Part shown: piece by piece, positions 17,866 to 27,013 of the stretch
Numbering within the stretch: position 1 is the stretch's first letter
Layout of the letters: every line of letters starts with the position of its first letter
Source of the DNA: an uncultured Bacteroidota bacterium
Lineage (GTDB): Bacteria; Bacteroidota; Bacteroidia; NS11-12g; UBA9320
Length of the DNA: 38,151 nucleotides
NCBI GenBank assembly: GCA_937124965.1
Contig: CAKZLB010000063.1
Coordinates: forward strand, 1 to 38,151
Direction: 5' to 3'
Position numbers and translations under genes: made by a program
The notes under the pieces: model-generated
The model's database searches: none
What the model saw: only the letters and a program-made list of their open reading frames with translations
Told to the model about the DNA's origin: nothing

Positions 17866-18143
17866 TGAGTATTGTTAGAAAGCATATAACGGTAACTGGA
17901 CGCGTTCAAGGTGTCTTTTTTAGAGCATATACCGAGAAGAAAGCCAATGAACTTGGTGTTGTTGGTTATGTGATGAACCAACCAGATGGAGCTGTTTTTA
18001 TTGATGCTCAGGCGGAAGAAGCTGTAGTGAAATTGTTCGTAGAATGGTGTCACAAAGGATCTCCTATTTCTTCGGTTGATTCTGTAGATGTTCAGGATGT
18101 TAATGAATTAAGCGAAATATCTGACTTTCAGATAAAACGATAA
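17865..18143 (+). CDS. acyP: Acylphosphatase
   Basis: The 92-residue product is a typical small acylphosphatase hydrolysing carboxyl-phosphate bonds such as in acetyl phosphate. Motif 1, GRVQGVFFRAYT, carries catalytic Arg20; motif 2, GYVMNQPDGAV, carries Asn38. The start overlaps the recO stop by one base. Confidence 0.93.
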   Translation: MSIVRKHITVTGRVQGVFFRAYTEKKANELGVVGYVMNQPDGAVFIDAQAEEAVVKLFVEWCHKGSPISSVDSVDVQDVNELSEISDFQIKR

Positions 18144-18149
18144 TACGAG

Positions 18150-18157
18150 TACATTTG
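18150..18157 (+). promoter_or_regulatory. Candidate -7 box of the RemB/Wzi-like gene
   Basis: TACATTTG fits TAnnTTTG and ends 6 bases before ATG 18164, right after the acylphosphatase stop. It implies that the gene can be transcribed on its own with a nearly leaderless mRNA. Confidence 0.45.
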
Positions 18158-18163
18158 CGTTAC

Positions 18164-19855
18164 ATGAAGAAGTCAATCAACGTACTTATACTTTTTTCAT
18201 TTATTGGGCTGACAAACCAAGCTAAAGCACAACATTCAATGTTGACTTTGGATGAAGAAACATATCACCTTGTTGACAGATTTTCAATTCTTGGTGATTA
18301 TAAAAAACAAGAAAGTGGTCTCTGTACAAGCATTAAACCTTTCAGTAGGCAGTCGGTTATACTTTACCCTGAGATGCCTCAGTTTATCTATCGGAAAAAG
18401 AGAGAATTCAATAGAAGAGTAATCGAGAATGAAACATGGGATGTTTTACCTGACAGCCTATCACGTTCATTGAAAATTAACCGAAACAAATGGAAAAACT
18501 TTTATCAGTTTAGAGGCTCGTTTTTTTCTGTTGATGAATCCGATTTTAAGTTAGTCGTAAATCCTGTTTTAGCATTTGAAGCTGGACAAAGCAACGGAAA
18601 CAATATTGTTCGCAACACTCGTGGAGCAGAACTACGTGGCTCGTTGAATGACAAAGTTGGGTTTTATTCCTTTCTTTCTGAGAATCAGTTTATCTACCCA
18701 GAATATTATGATGCTCAGATTGACGATCGAAAAGTTATTCCAGGAGCAGGACTAATCAAAGATTTCGGTAATGACGGTCATGACTTTTTCAATGTAAGGG
18801 GTTATATCACATTTAAAGCAAATAAGTTCATTGACGTACAATTTGGTCACGACAAAAATTTTATTGGAAACGGATATCGTTCATTAATAATTAGTGATTT
18901 CGCTAAAGAAAATCTCGCATTAAAATTTCACACTAAAGTATGGCGGTTTGATTATGTAAACATCTTCAGCGAAATGAGTGATTTTCGTTCAACTGGTCTT
19001 AATGGTTTGCGTAAAAAATACAGTGCTATTCATTATTTAAACTTTCAAATCATACCGGGGAAATTAGAAGTTGGAGCATTTGAAAATGTAATTTTTGCTC
19101 GTAATGATGCTAATCAGCAACCAGGGTTTGACTTCAATTATTTAAATCCAATCATCTTTTATCGGGCGGTAGAGCACGGTTTGAATAGTACAGATAACTC
19201 TGTGCTTGGTGTGGATTGGAAATGGAACTTTGCGAATACTTTTTCGTTTTATGGTCAAGCGTTATTAGATGAATTTCACAAAAATGAATTATTCGGTAGA
19301 ACAGGAAGTTGGGTAAATAAATGGGGGTTTCAGTCGGGTTTGAAATGGTTAAACGTTGCTGGAGTGCAATATTTAGACGCTCAAGTAGAAGCAAACTTGG
19401 TTCGACCATATGTGTACTCTCATTTTAAAACAGATCAAAGTTGGACGCATTACAACCAATCAATGGCGCATCCTTTTGGTGCAAATTTTAAAGAATACAT
19501 AGGTATAGTTCGTTATCAAGTTACTCCGAAGCTCAACCTTGTCGCCAAGTATTTTAATATTACTCATGGTGCAGATAGTATGACTTCTGGAAACACAACC
19601 CATTACGGAGGAAATATTTTCGTAGATTACAACAACAGGCCTAAAGATTTAGGCATTAAGATTGGCGATGGTGTAAGACAAGATATTCAGTTATTTGACT
19701 TTCAAGCAAGTTATCAGTTTTATCACAGAACATATGTAGATTTCAGGTACATCTACCGAGATCAGAAATCGGAATTGCCTTTAGAGAGCTTTACAAATTC
19801 AATAGTAATTATCGGTTTGCGGATGAATATTAGCTCACAGCGTTTAGACTTCTAG
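18164..19855 (+). CDS. Outer-membrane barrel, RemB / capsule assembly Wzi-like
   Basis: The 563-residue product starts at ATG 18164 with a signal peptide ending AKAQ. The rest is strand-rich and fits an outer-membrane barrel. The segments EAGQSNGNNIVRNTRGAELRG and FGHDKNFIGNGYRSLIISDF resemble the Wzi capsule-anchoring family and the Flavobacterium gliding protein RemB. Wzi-type proteins bind capsule polysaccharide at the surface; RemB takes part in surface motility. I favour RemB-like because of the T9SS context, but homology is from pattern only. The stop overlaps the stop of the convergent barrel gene (shared CTAG), so there is no room for a terminator. Confidence 0.6.
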   Translation: MKKSINVLILFSFIGLTNQAKAQHSMLTLDEETYHLVDRFSILGDYKKQESGLCTSIKPFSRQSVILYPEMPQFIYRKKREFNRRVIENETWDVLPDSLSRSLKINRNKWKNFYQFRGSFFSVDESDFKLVVNPVLAFEAGQSNGNNIVRNTRGAELRGSLNDKVGFYSFLSENQFIYPEYYDAQIDDRKVIPGAGLIKDFGNDGHDFFNVRGYITFKANKFIDVQFGHDKNFIGNGYRSLIISDFAKENLALKFHTKVWRFDYVNIFSEMSDFRSTGLNGLRKKYSAIHYLNFQIIPGKLEVGAFENVIFARNDANQQPGFDFNYLNPIIFYRAVEHGLNSTDNSVLGVDWKWNFANTFSFYGQALLDEFHKNELFGRTGSWVNKWGFQSGLKWLNVAGVQYLDAQVEANLVRPYVYSHFKTDQSWTHYNQSMAHPFGANFKEYIGIVRYQVTPKLNLVAKYFNITHGADSMTSGNTTHYGGNIFVDYNNRPKDLGIKIGDGVRQDIQLFDFQASYQFYHRTYVDFRYIYRDQKSELPLESFTNSIVIIGLRMNISSQRLDF

Positions 19856-22629
19856 TTCCAGTGACGACGGTGTCCTTGATCTTTTTTCTTCCCTTTTCGA
19901 ATGGTGTACTTTACACTAAACATAAAGAATCGAGTGATAGAATTTTGTCGTGTTTCTGAAAATGAGTTTCCAAAAAAGTTTCGATCAATGTTTTGGTTTT
20001 GATTGAAGATATCATATCCAATCACTCCAAGTGTCCATCGATCCATAGAGTCTAAGTTCCACTGCACTTCAGCATTCAATAGCGGTATTAATTGCTTTTG
20101 GCCTACCTGTTGACCCTCGAAGTAGAATACGTCATACTCCGAAGATATCTGAACCTTATCCGTAATGTCATAGACAACTTCTGCTGCAAAATTATGAGAC
20201 CAGTACCGAGGATTTGTAGAAACAAATCCAGCATCTTGAATGGTATATGTTGGTTCGTATTCAACGAATATTTCAAGGTCTTCCAATTCGAAGGTAAGAT
20301 CCATTCCATACGATAAATTGGTTCGATTATTAAGATACTCTTGTGTATTTAGTATCGAGTAGAATTGGTAATTATTAGCTCCTAAGCTTGCCCCAACTTC
20401 TAAATTAAGCTTTTGAATCATAAAGCTATAATACGCATTTAAGCCACTCCAAATAGTTGGTTTCTTATTCAGGTAGGTAACACTCGTGATATTATTCTCA
20501 TCACGCACTTGACTAGTGATTAACGCGTTTGGTGTGAAATTTTGATTGTAGTTTAAATGAAAATATCGGTGCTTGGTGCGGTTTTGTTTGTTGTAGTTAG
20601 CGCCCCAATTATAGGAGACGTATGGGTCTAAAGTAATGTCGCCTTGCGTTGTATAAATAGGGCTTTGGATATTTCGTATTGGATTGATTTGATTGGTATT
20701 CGGGAACTGTTCGTTTGTGCTAAACCATGAGCCAAATCTATGCTTATTGGGTTTGTGATGTGACAAATAAAAGTTCATTGAAGGCATTAAGTAGTTTTCT
20801 TGAAATCGCTGATCACCTGCTTCTTGGAGCTCTCGATCCACTGCAATATTGATAACACCTAAGCCGAAATTAGTATACCATCCCGATTTCTTTCTATCAT
20901 TTTTCGAGTACATCACTTGCGCTTTTGATACGCGATAATTTGTATTGATGACCGGACTTTGGTCTTGATAAATTAAATCATTGAGCAAATCCAATCGAGT
21001 CATGTTGAAATCTCCAAGTGTCATTTTGTTATCGACCATTAGTGACACATTTCTAAAACTATCTAAAGCAAATGTATAACCCGCTCTACCGTACAAAATG
21101 GTTCCAGTTCCTGCAATTACGTCGTTGTACTCAAATGGTAGGTTTCGATTAAATTGTGCCTCATTCAGCGAGAAACGATTAACCCAAAGTGACGTATCTC
21201 CTGCATTGTTCATTTCAGTTCCCAACTGAATGTTCATGGAGTTTTTGTTGTTTTTAAATTTATGCCTCCAAATAAATCGAGCTTTTAAGTTCTGGTTAAA
21301 CTGAGATTTTTGGGTTTTTGACATAGAAGTATTCAAGAAACCGTTTGACTCTAGAGACGTCATACTTTCACTTAACGTAAATGCCGTATCTGACCCATTA
21401 GATGCATCAAGCTCAGCTCCGAACTCAATCCAGTTCAACGTGTCTGGTTTCCAAGTATATTTCAAAATTCCTTTATGCTGGCCGTTAACTGAACTAGCGT
21501 CGTATGTTGAATTACTGTAAATCACATCTTCAGGAAGGTAGTTTTCAGCATTGGTTATGGCCGTTACTGTATTTTTACGATTCATAAAAAAGTAACTCGC
21601 ATCTAAAGACGACTTTTCAGTCAACTTTAAATGAGCGTTGGTTCCAAGAACACCATTTTCTTGACGACCCTTATCCGTACTGCCAAGCCATTCATTTTGA
21701 TTGTACCAATACGTTCTATCCCCTAAATTGATTCCACCTTGACCATTTAACATCTGGTAATACTCACGCCAATCAAAACCATTCTGATTTAAGTTGTTTA
21801 AATTTCCAATTGCAGTTATTTGGTTCTCATCCTTAAAATAGTTGAGTGTACCTTTAAGCAAATAGGTGTCTTCAGTCCCGCCTCCGGCTTCAAGTTTTCC
21901 GAAATAGCCTTTGTTCGCATCCTCTTTTAATACAAGGTTAATCACTTTCTCTCGATTGCCATCGTCAACTCCTGAAAATTCAGCATCATCCGATTTCTTA
22001 TCCAAAATCTCAACTTTTTCTAGCGAAGAAGCATCTATATTTTGCGTAGCTTTAGTCGGGTCATTACCAAAAAACTCTTTCCCATTCACCAAAACTTTCA
22101 ATACTTGTTCGCCCTGAGCAGTTACTTTACCGTCTTTAGAAACTTGTACTCCTGGCAATTTTTTCAGAAGGTCCTCTACTGTTGCGTTGTTTTTTGTTTT
22201 GAAAGCGTTGGGGTTGTAAACTAATGTGTCGCCTCGTATGGCAACTGGAATTGTTGTAGCATTAATAAAAGCGGTTGACAATGTCTCACTTGTTTGAACT
22301 AAGGAAACTGTTCCAACATCTACAGAAGCATTTTCTACAAGGACCTTTTTTGTTATGATAGTGAAACCAGTATGAAAGATTTGAACAAGATAATTACCGG
22401 GTGCTACTTTGTCAAAACTAAAGTTTCCGTCTTCTTCTGAAAAAGTAAAACCATGACTTGAACTATCCGATGCATCTAGCAACACAACACTTGCATAATC
22501 AATTACTGATTGGTTCGAAGCATTTACAACTTTGCCAGAGATGGTGTTGTCTTGAGCCTTAGAAAACAAGGACGAAAAAATGCAAACAAAAACCAACAGC
22601 CATCGGTTCAATAGGATAGAGAGCTTCAT
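19852..22629 (-). CDS. Outer-membrane beta-barrel protein with CarboxypepD-regulatory domain
   Basis: The product has 925 residues from ATG 22629; a TTG at 22653 would put the start upstream of the -7 box and is rejected. Signal peptide to SKAQ, then a carboxypeptidase-regulatory-like domain (about 28-110, ISGKVVNASNQSV, EEDGNFSFDKVAPGNY). A plug-like domain follows (VEDLLKKLPGVQVSKDGKV, VLVNGKEFFG, ASSLEKVEILDKKSDDAEFSG), then a long barrel. This is the outer-membrane barrel family related to TonB-dependent receptors (PF14905), not SusC. The ligand is unknown. It ends GKKKDQGHRRHWN, a basic tail beyond the usual aromatic barrel end (SVKYTIRK). Confidence 0.8.
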   Translation of the reverse strand: MKLSILLNRWLLVFVCIFSSLFSKAQDNTISGKVVNASNQSVIDYASVVLLDASDSSSHGFTFSEEDGNFSFDKVAPGNYLVQIFHTGFTIITKKVLVENASVDVGTVSLVQTSETLSTAFINATTIPVAIRGDTLVYNPNAFKTKNNATVEDLLKKLPGVQVSKDGKVTAQGEQVLKVLVNGKEFFGNDPTKATQNIDASSLEKVEILDKKSDDAEFSGVDDGNREKVINLVLKEDANKGYFGKLEAGGGTEDTYLLKGTLNYFKDENQITAIGNLNNLNQNGFDWREYYQMLNGQGGINLGDRTYWYNQNEWLGSTDKGRQENGVLGTNAHLKLTEKSSLDASYFFMNRKNTVTAITNAENYLPEDVIYSNSTYDASSVNGQHKGILKYTWKPDTLNWIEFGAELDASNGSDTAFTLSESMTSLESNGFLNTSMSKTQKSQFNQNLKARFIWRHKFKNNKNSMNIQLGTEMNNAGDTSLWVNRFSLNEAQFNRNLPFEYNDVIAGTGTILYGRAGYTFALDSFRNVSLMVDNKMTLGDFNMTRLDLLNDLIYQDQSPVINTNYRVSKAQVMYSKNDRKKSGWYTNFGLGVINIAVDRELQEAGDQRFQENYLMPSMNFYLSHHKPNKHRFGSWFSTNEQFPNTNQINPIRNIQSPIYTTQGDITLDPYVSYNWGANYNKQNRTKHRYFHLNYNQNFTPNALITSQVRDENNITSVTYLNKKPTIWSGLNAYYSFMIQKLNLEVGASLGANNYQFYSILNTQEYLNNRTNLSYGMDLTFELEDLEIFVEYEPTYTIQDAGFVSTNPRYWSHNFAAEVVYDITDKVQISSEYDVFYFEGQQVGQKQLIPLLNAEVQWNLDSMDRWTLGVIGYDIFNQNQNIDRNFFGNSFSETRQNSITRFFMFSVKYTIRKGKKKDQGHRRHWN

Positions 22630-22634
22630 GATAA

Positions 22635-22642
22635 CAAATCTA
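22635..22642 (-). promoter_or_regulatory. Candidate -7 box of the beta-barrel gene
   Basis: TAGATTTG on the minus strand fits TAnnTTTG and ends 5 bases before ATG 22629, the shortest such distance in the window. A perfect palindrome lies directly upstream. Confidence 0.5.
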
Positions 22643-22648
22643 TTCTTC

Positions 22649-22669
22649 TTCAATCAAACTTTGATTGAA
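22649..22669. promoter_or_regulatory. Perfect 21-bp palindrome, candidate operator
   Basis: The arms TTCAATCAAA and TTTGATTGAA are exact inverse complements around a single C at 22659. It lies 6 bases upstream of the -7 box of the barrel gene and about 50 bases upstream of the desaturase -7 box. The position over the -33 region suggests a repressor site. No T-run of terminator type follows it in a useful direction. Confidence 0.5.
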
Positions 22670-22720
22670 AAAAGATTATTGCACGATGAATGTCATAAAA
22701 AAAACTACGAGCTTTTTTCA

Positions 22721-22728
22721 TACCTTTG
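22721..22728 (+). promoter_or_regulatory. Candidate -7 box of the desaturase gene
   Basis: TACCTTTG fits TAnnTTTG and ends 44 bases before ATG 22773, giving a normal-length leader, unlike several other genes here. Confidence 0.45.
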
Positions 22729-22772
22729 CAAACGGAAGAAATGATCTAGGTCTTCTTCCATAAAATTATAAT

Positions 22773-23861
22773 ATGGCGCAAAAAACAGTTAAATTTCCCC
22801 GCCCTTCCGCTGGTGATTTCTACAACACAGCAAGGAAAAGAGTTCACGATTATTTTAAAGAAAAAGGCATTACAACACATGCTAATACAAGCATGGTTTT
22901 AAAAACAATAGCAATGTTGTCTATGTACTTTGTACCATACGGTCTAATGGTTTCAGGAATTTTTCCAAGCTATTGGATGGTAATGATTTGTTGGATTGTG
23001 ATGGGATTTGGAATGGCCGGAATAGGACTTTCTATCATGCATGATGCTAACCATGGTGCATACTCAAAAAACAGAAACATCAATACAATTATTGGTCAAG
23101 TGATTTGGTTTGTTGGAGGCTCAAGTGTCAATTGGAAAATTCAACACAATGTACTTCATCATTCATTTACGAATGTTGACCATATGGACGAGGATTTGGA
23201 AACTATTCCAATCTTAAGGTTTACTCCTCACAAAAAGTGGATGAAGATTCACAGATTTCAATTTATTTATGCGTGGTTTTTCTACGGATTGATGACTTTG
23301 ATGTGGGCTACTGCAAAAGATTTTAATCAACTAAACAGATACAAAAAGAAAGATTTAATTAAGACTCAGAAGAAGAGTTACGCTCGACTATTTGCAGAGT
23401 TGGTTATTGTTAAATCTATTTACTATGTATTGTTCTTAGTAATTCCTTTAGTTGTATTACCGTTTGCTTGGTGGCAAATTGTTTTAGGATTTTTAGCGAT
23501 GCATTTTATTGCAGGTTTAATCTTAGCAGCGATTTTTCAACCAGCACACGTAATGCCAGACACTGAATTCCCGTTACCTGATGATCAAGGGAATATGGAA
23601 AACAAATGGGCTATTCATCAGCTAATGACAACAGTGAACTTTGCTCCAGGTAGCAAATTGTTTTCATGGTATGTTGGAGGATTGAACTATCAAGTAGAGC
23701 ACCACTTATTTCCGAATATCTGTCATATTCATTACAAGAAAATTTCTAAAATTGTAAAGGAAACTGCGGAAGAGTTTAACTTACCGTACTACTCGAAGAG
23801 AACTTTTTATGATGCTTTAGCGGCTCATACAAACTTCCTTAAGCAATTAGGAAAAGCGTAA
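22773..23861 (+). CDS. Membrane fatty acid desaturase
   Basis: The 362-residue di-iron membrane enzyme has the three histidine boxes of acyl-CoA/acyl-lipid front-end desaturases: HDANHG (90-95), HNVLHH (125-130) and QVEHH (307-311). Hydrophobic segments lie at about 44-90 and 200-255. It inserts a double bond in fatty acyl chains, tuning membrane fluidity. There is no N-terminal cytochrome b5 domain, so an external electron donor is needed. Substrate and regiospecificity cannot be read from the sequence. It diverges from the barrel gene across the palindrome. Confidence 0.9.
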   Translation: MAQKTVKFPRPSAGDFYNTARKRVHDYFKEKGITTHANTSMVLKTIAMLSMYFVPYGLMVSGIFPSYWMVMICWIVMGFGMAGIGLSIMHDANHGAYSKNRNINTIIGQVIWFVGGSSVNWKIQHNVLHHSFTNVDHMDEDLETIPILRFTPHKKWMKIHRFQFIYAWFFYGLMTLMWATAKDFNQLNRYKKKDLIKTQKKSYARLFAELVIVKSIYYVLFLVIPLVVLPFAWWQIVLGFLAMHFIAGLILAAIFQPAHVMPDTEFPLPDDQGNMENKWAIHQLMTTVNFAPGSKLFSWYVGGLNYQVEHHLFPNICHIHYKKISKIVKETAEEFNLPYYSKRTFYDALAAHTNFLKQLGKA

Positions 23862-23910
23862 GCGAATACCAACCTTCTTTAATCTCTTTGATGGTTTCGT
23901 TTACAGAGAA

Positions 23911-25098
23911 TTAATAGCTCCATTTGAAACGAACAAATATTGCATTGGACAATGCAGCTATGTTCTTGTTGTCTATTGTATAAAACGATTGTCCAACAAT
24001 AGATAAGTCTAAATTTTGCTTAAGACTTATGGAGATATTTGGCATTAAGAAGACACCACCTATGTCCACTGCAACTATGGTTGCTAAGGAACCGTTAATA
24101 AGAGGAGTAAATGCTCCAGACGCTTGCGCAAATAAGCTGTACTCATTTGGCATCAAACTCTTTAGGTCTGGTTGAGCACCTGCTGCTCCAGAAAGCGTGA
24201 GTAACTGATTTATATCATTTACGCCATTACTGTTGTGTATTGCGCTTACCAATACATACATACCGTTTCCGTAAGACATATCCCAAGAAATTGAGGTCAA
24301 AACTACCTGCTCAGAGGAATCATCCGTCGGCAAAAACACCGTTGATTCTCCTTTGAAACCAGAAGATTTGATGTTTCCAGCCCAGCCAACACCGAGTGCA
24401 ACATCATTGTGATACTTCCCTGCTAACAATTGGAAATCATAGTTCTTTTTATTGAACCGATACATTCCAGCGTAAACCGCTTCGTTTGGGTCATTCGTAA
24501 ATTTATAAGCAACCTGTAAACTGCTGTTGTTCTTAAAATATCGCTGTGCTTTGAATGCATCTGAACCAGGTCGTTCTTCGTAATCAAAATCGGTAAAATT
24601 CAAAACATTAAACAAGTCGTTAGGATTCCATACGACGTTTTGGCCCCAGTTTATCCTTTGTCTACCGAGACGAACGTCCCATTTTGATGAAGAATAATTT
24701 AACCAAAGTCTATCTAGTGCAGTGTGGCAAATAACATTTGGTCGGTTAACCCAACTCCAATTCATATCCAGTATTCCTTGATCTACTTCAAGTTGATCTC
24801 CAAAAGTTGGAGCATATTTCAAAAATTCTCCGTAAAATACTCTGTTCCGAAATTCAACGCCTAACTCCCAACTCGTGTCAAGTTGAAAACGTGTATTTAA
24901 TCTATGGTGTAATAAGTTTTGCTGAACGCTTTGAGTATTCTTACTCGAGTCATTTGCAAAAGAAAGAATTCTCATATCCTTGATATATCCACGATATGAA
25001 AACTTTTCTTTAAAAGTCGATTGTGCTGTGATGTTTAATGAAAATGAAACGAAAATAGCTGCACCTAAAAAGAAACGCATGGATGAAAAGTTGCGCAT
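23911..25098 (-). CDS. Outer-membrane barrel of the ABC/LolA-like operon
   Basis: The product has 395 residues, or 389 if ATG 25080 (MRFFLG) is the start. A signal peptide ends ITAQ. The rest is barrel-like and ends FVRFKWSY, a usual C-terminal barrel signal with an aromatic last residue. The segment VRLGRQRINWGQNVVWNPNDLFN resembles DUF1302-type porin-like proteins. It is the last gene of a five-gene operon, 5 bases after the ATPase stop. I infer that it is the outer-membrane partner of the ABC transporter. Its cargo is unknown. Confidence 0.65.
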   Translation of the reverse strand: MRNFSSMRFFLGAAIFVSFSLNITAQSTFKEKFSYRGYIKDMRILSFANDSSKNTQSVQQNLLHHRLNTRFQLDTSWELGVEFRNRVFYGEFLKYAPTFGDQLEVDQGILDMNWSWVNRPNVICHTALDRLWLNYSSSKWDVRLGRQRINWGQNVVWNPNDLFNVLNFTDFDYEERPGSDAFKAQRYFKNNSSLQVAYKFTNDPNEAVYAGMYRFNKKNYDFQLLAGKYHNDVALGVGWAGNIKSSGFKGESTVFLPTDDSSEQVVLTSISWDMSYGNGMYVLVSAIHNSNGVNDINQLLTLSGAAGAQPDLKSLMPNEYSLFAQASGAFTPLINGSLATIVAVDIGGVFLMPNISISLKQNLDLSIVGQSFYTIDNKNIAALSNAIFVRFKWSY

Positions 25099-25103
25099 TA
25101 CAA

Positions 25104-25787
25104 TTATCGAGATTCGTCGCTTAGGATTTTACCATCTTCCAGGGTAATAACTCTTCGTGCACGGTCAATTACGCGTTGATCATGGGTTGAAAATATGAAC
25201 GTAACATTTTCCTCTTTGTTCAATTGAAGCATTAGGTCAAGTAAGTTTTCAGCTGATTTTGAATCCAGATTGGCAGTAGGCTCATCGGCTAAAACGAATT
25301 TAGGTCGTGATGCTAGTGCTCGTGCAACAGCGACTCTTTGTTGCTGCCCTCCTGACATTTCACTTGGCCGCTTGTTGGCTTGTTCCCCAATACCTACCTC
25401 GTCTAAAAGTTGCAGGACACGTGTATCTCGTTCTTTTTCACTAACGCCTTGAAGCAACATAATGAACTCAGTATTTTCTTTGGCGGTAAGAACAGGGATA
25501 AGATTGTACGACTGAAAGACGAAACCAATGTTTTCTAATCTAAACTTAATCAGTTGATCCTCATTCATGTCACCCAACTCTACATCGGCTACCTTCACAC
25601 TGCCTGATGACGGGCGATCTAACCCACCAATAATATTTAGCAATGTAGTTTTTCCTGAACCTGAAGGACCAACAACGGCAGTAAATTCACCTTCTGTAAT
25701 CTGAATACTTACGTCGTCGACAGCTCTTACAGCGACAGGACCTTCGTCGTATATTTTTGTTAAATGTGATGTCTCTATTACACTCAT
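25104..25787 (-). CDS. ABC transporter ATP-binding protein, LolD/MacB type
   Basis: The 227-residue product is of standard size. Walker A GPSGSGKTT (40-48), Q-loop Gln92 in FVFQSYNLIPVLT, signature MSGGQQQR (144-151), Walker B FVLADEP (164-170) and H-loop His202 are all intact. The sequence fits the LolD/MacB/FtsE group that powers mechanotransmission-type transporters with FtsX-like permeases. ATG 25787 is chosen; the open frame upstream from TTG 25814 overlaps the permease. It lies 4 bases after the second permease. Confidence 0.93.
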   Translation of the reverse strand: MSVIETSHLTKIYDEGPVAVRAVDDVSIQITEGEFTAVVGPSGSGKTTLLNIIGGLDRPSSGSVKVADVELGDMNEDQLIKFRLENIGFVFQSYNLIPVLTAKENTEFIMLLQGVSEKERDTRVLQLLDEVGIGEQANKRPSEMSGGQQQRVAVARALASRPKFVLADEPTANLDSKSAENLLDLMLQLNKEENVTFIFSTHDQRVIDRARRVITLEDGKILSDESR

Positions 25788-25791
25788 AATC

Positions 25792-27003
25792 TTAAACTTT
25801 TCTAATGGCTTCAACAGGTCGTAATTTTAATGCCTTAAGGGCAGGATATATGGCCGCAGCGATTGACATTATCAACACCATTATCGTTACCTCGACGTAA
25901 CTCTGTGCTTCCAAATACGGATAAATAATACTTTCAAATCCTTGATTCTCATAGGCTGCACCACTTAAATCAATTCCATGACTGCCAGTATATTGAATCG
26001 ATATCCATGAAAGTAAAAATCCTATTGGAACGCCAATCATGGTCATGAAAACTGTTTCATACATAATCATGATGAACACTTTTTTCTTTGCCATACCAAT
26101 TGCCATCAACATTCCTATTTCTCTGACTCGCTCTAATACGGCCATCAACATTGTGTTTAAAATGCTAAATAACAGAGCGAATAAAATGATTCCGACAATG
26201 AAATAGAGATACACATCAAAAGCTTCAATCATCATGCGCATCCCAGAAGACAAATCCATCCATGGTTTTACCTCAAGTGTTTGGTAGTTCTCCTGAAAAC
26301 CTTTTGCCTTAATTTCTGCCTGGTCATGATCTTTTAACCAAACGGCTATTTCGTGAGATCCATTTTCTAGTTCATATAGCTTTTTAAGCTGACTGATATC
26401 AACAAAAGCAGTCATCTTATCATACATATTATTGCTTGTTTGGTATATCCCAACAACTCTAAAAGACGCGTGTTTTATCACACCATGAACATCTTGCATG
26501 GTAAAAACAACTTTGGAGTTCAGCTTAATTTTAAAGTCGTCAGCAGTTTTTTTACTGATAACGATTGGTCGCTTTTTATTGGTTTCAAAGTAGCTTCCTT
26601 CAACCAACTTTGTGTGAATATTTGTAACCTTTTTTTCGTCAGAAGGGTTAATACCAACGAGACGTAGGGCGCTGTTTTTATTGGCAGATGCCAGCATTCC
26701 CATAGAGATAACTCGTTCAGATACCGCCTCTATTTCATTGTCATTGGCAAGTTTTTCTGCAATATTTGTTGAATTTGGAATAAACAGTTTCCCATTAAAC
26801 TCATCGCGAAAACCTGGAGCATGAAACTGAATATGAGAAATCTCGGTATGAATTACGGCTTCAATCTTCGACTTCATCATTCCCTGTACAAAGGCGGAGC
26901 CAAATACACCAGCCCATAGTCCCAAACAAATAGCGCTGATTACAACCAGACTTCTGACTTTATTTCTCCAAATATTTTTCCAAGCAACTTTAAGTAAAAT
27001 CAT
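25792..27003 (-). CDS. FtsX/MacB-type ABC permease (second)
   Basis: The 403-residue product has one N-terminal membrane helix (about 18-38, preceded by WKNIWRNKVRS), a large periplasmic domain, and three C-terminal helices in the FtsX domain (LFALLFSILNTMLMAVLERVREIGMLMAIGM, then two more). It ends ALKLRPVEAIRKV. This is the LolC/E-MacB fold that moves lipoproteins, lipids or peptides in the periplasm with an ATPase. It pairs with the permease at 27014-28228, probably as a heterodimer. Confidence 0.88.
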   Translation of the reverse strand: MILLKVAWKNIWRNKVRSLVVISAICLGLWAGVFGSAFVQGMMKSKIEAVIHTEISHIQFHAPGFRDEFNGKLFIPNSTNIAEKLANDNEIEAVSERVISMGMLASANKNSALRLVGINPSDEKKVTNIHTKLVEGSYFETNKKRPIVISKKTADDFKIKLNSKVVFTMQDVHGVIKHASFRVVGIYQTSNNMYDKMTAFVDISQLKKLYELENGSHEIAVWLKDHDQAEIKAKGFQENYQTLEVKPWMDLSSGMRMMIEAFDVYLYFIVGIILFALLFSILNTMLMAVLERVREIGMLMAIGMAKKKVFIMIMYETVFMTMIGVPIGFLLSWISIQYTGSHGIDLSGAAYENQGFESIIYPYLEAQSYVEVTIMVLIMSIAAAIYPALKALKLRPVEAIRKV

Positions 27004-27013
27004 ATTCAGAATC

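Noticed and set aside
20092-22224. Short frames within the large barrel gene
   Set aside because: They are out of frame with a convincing 925-residue barrel and show no signal or family motif.
22649-22669. The palindrome as a transcription terminator
   Set aside because: It lies between two divergent starts, has a one-base loop and no T-run in a useful position.
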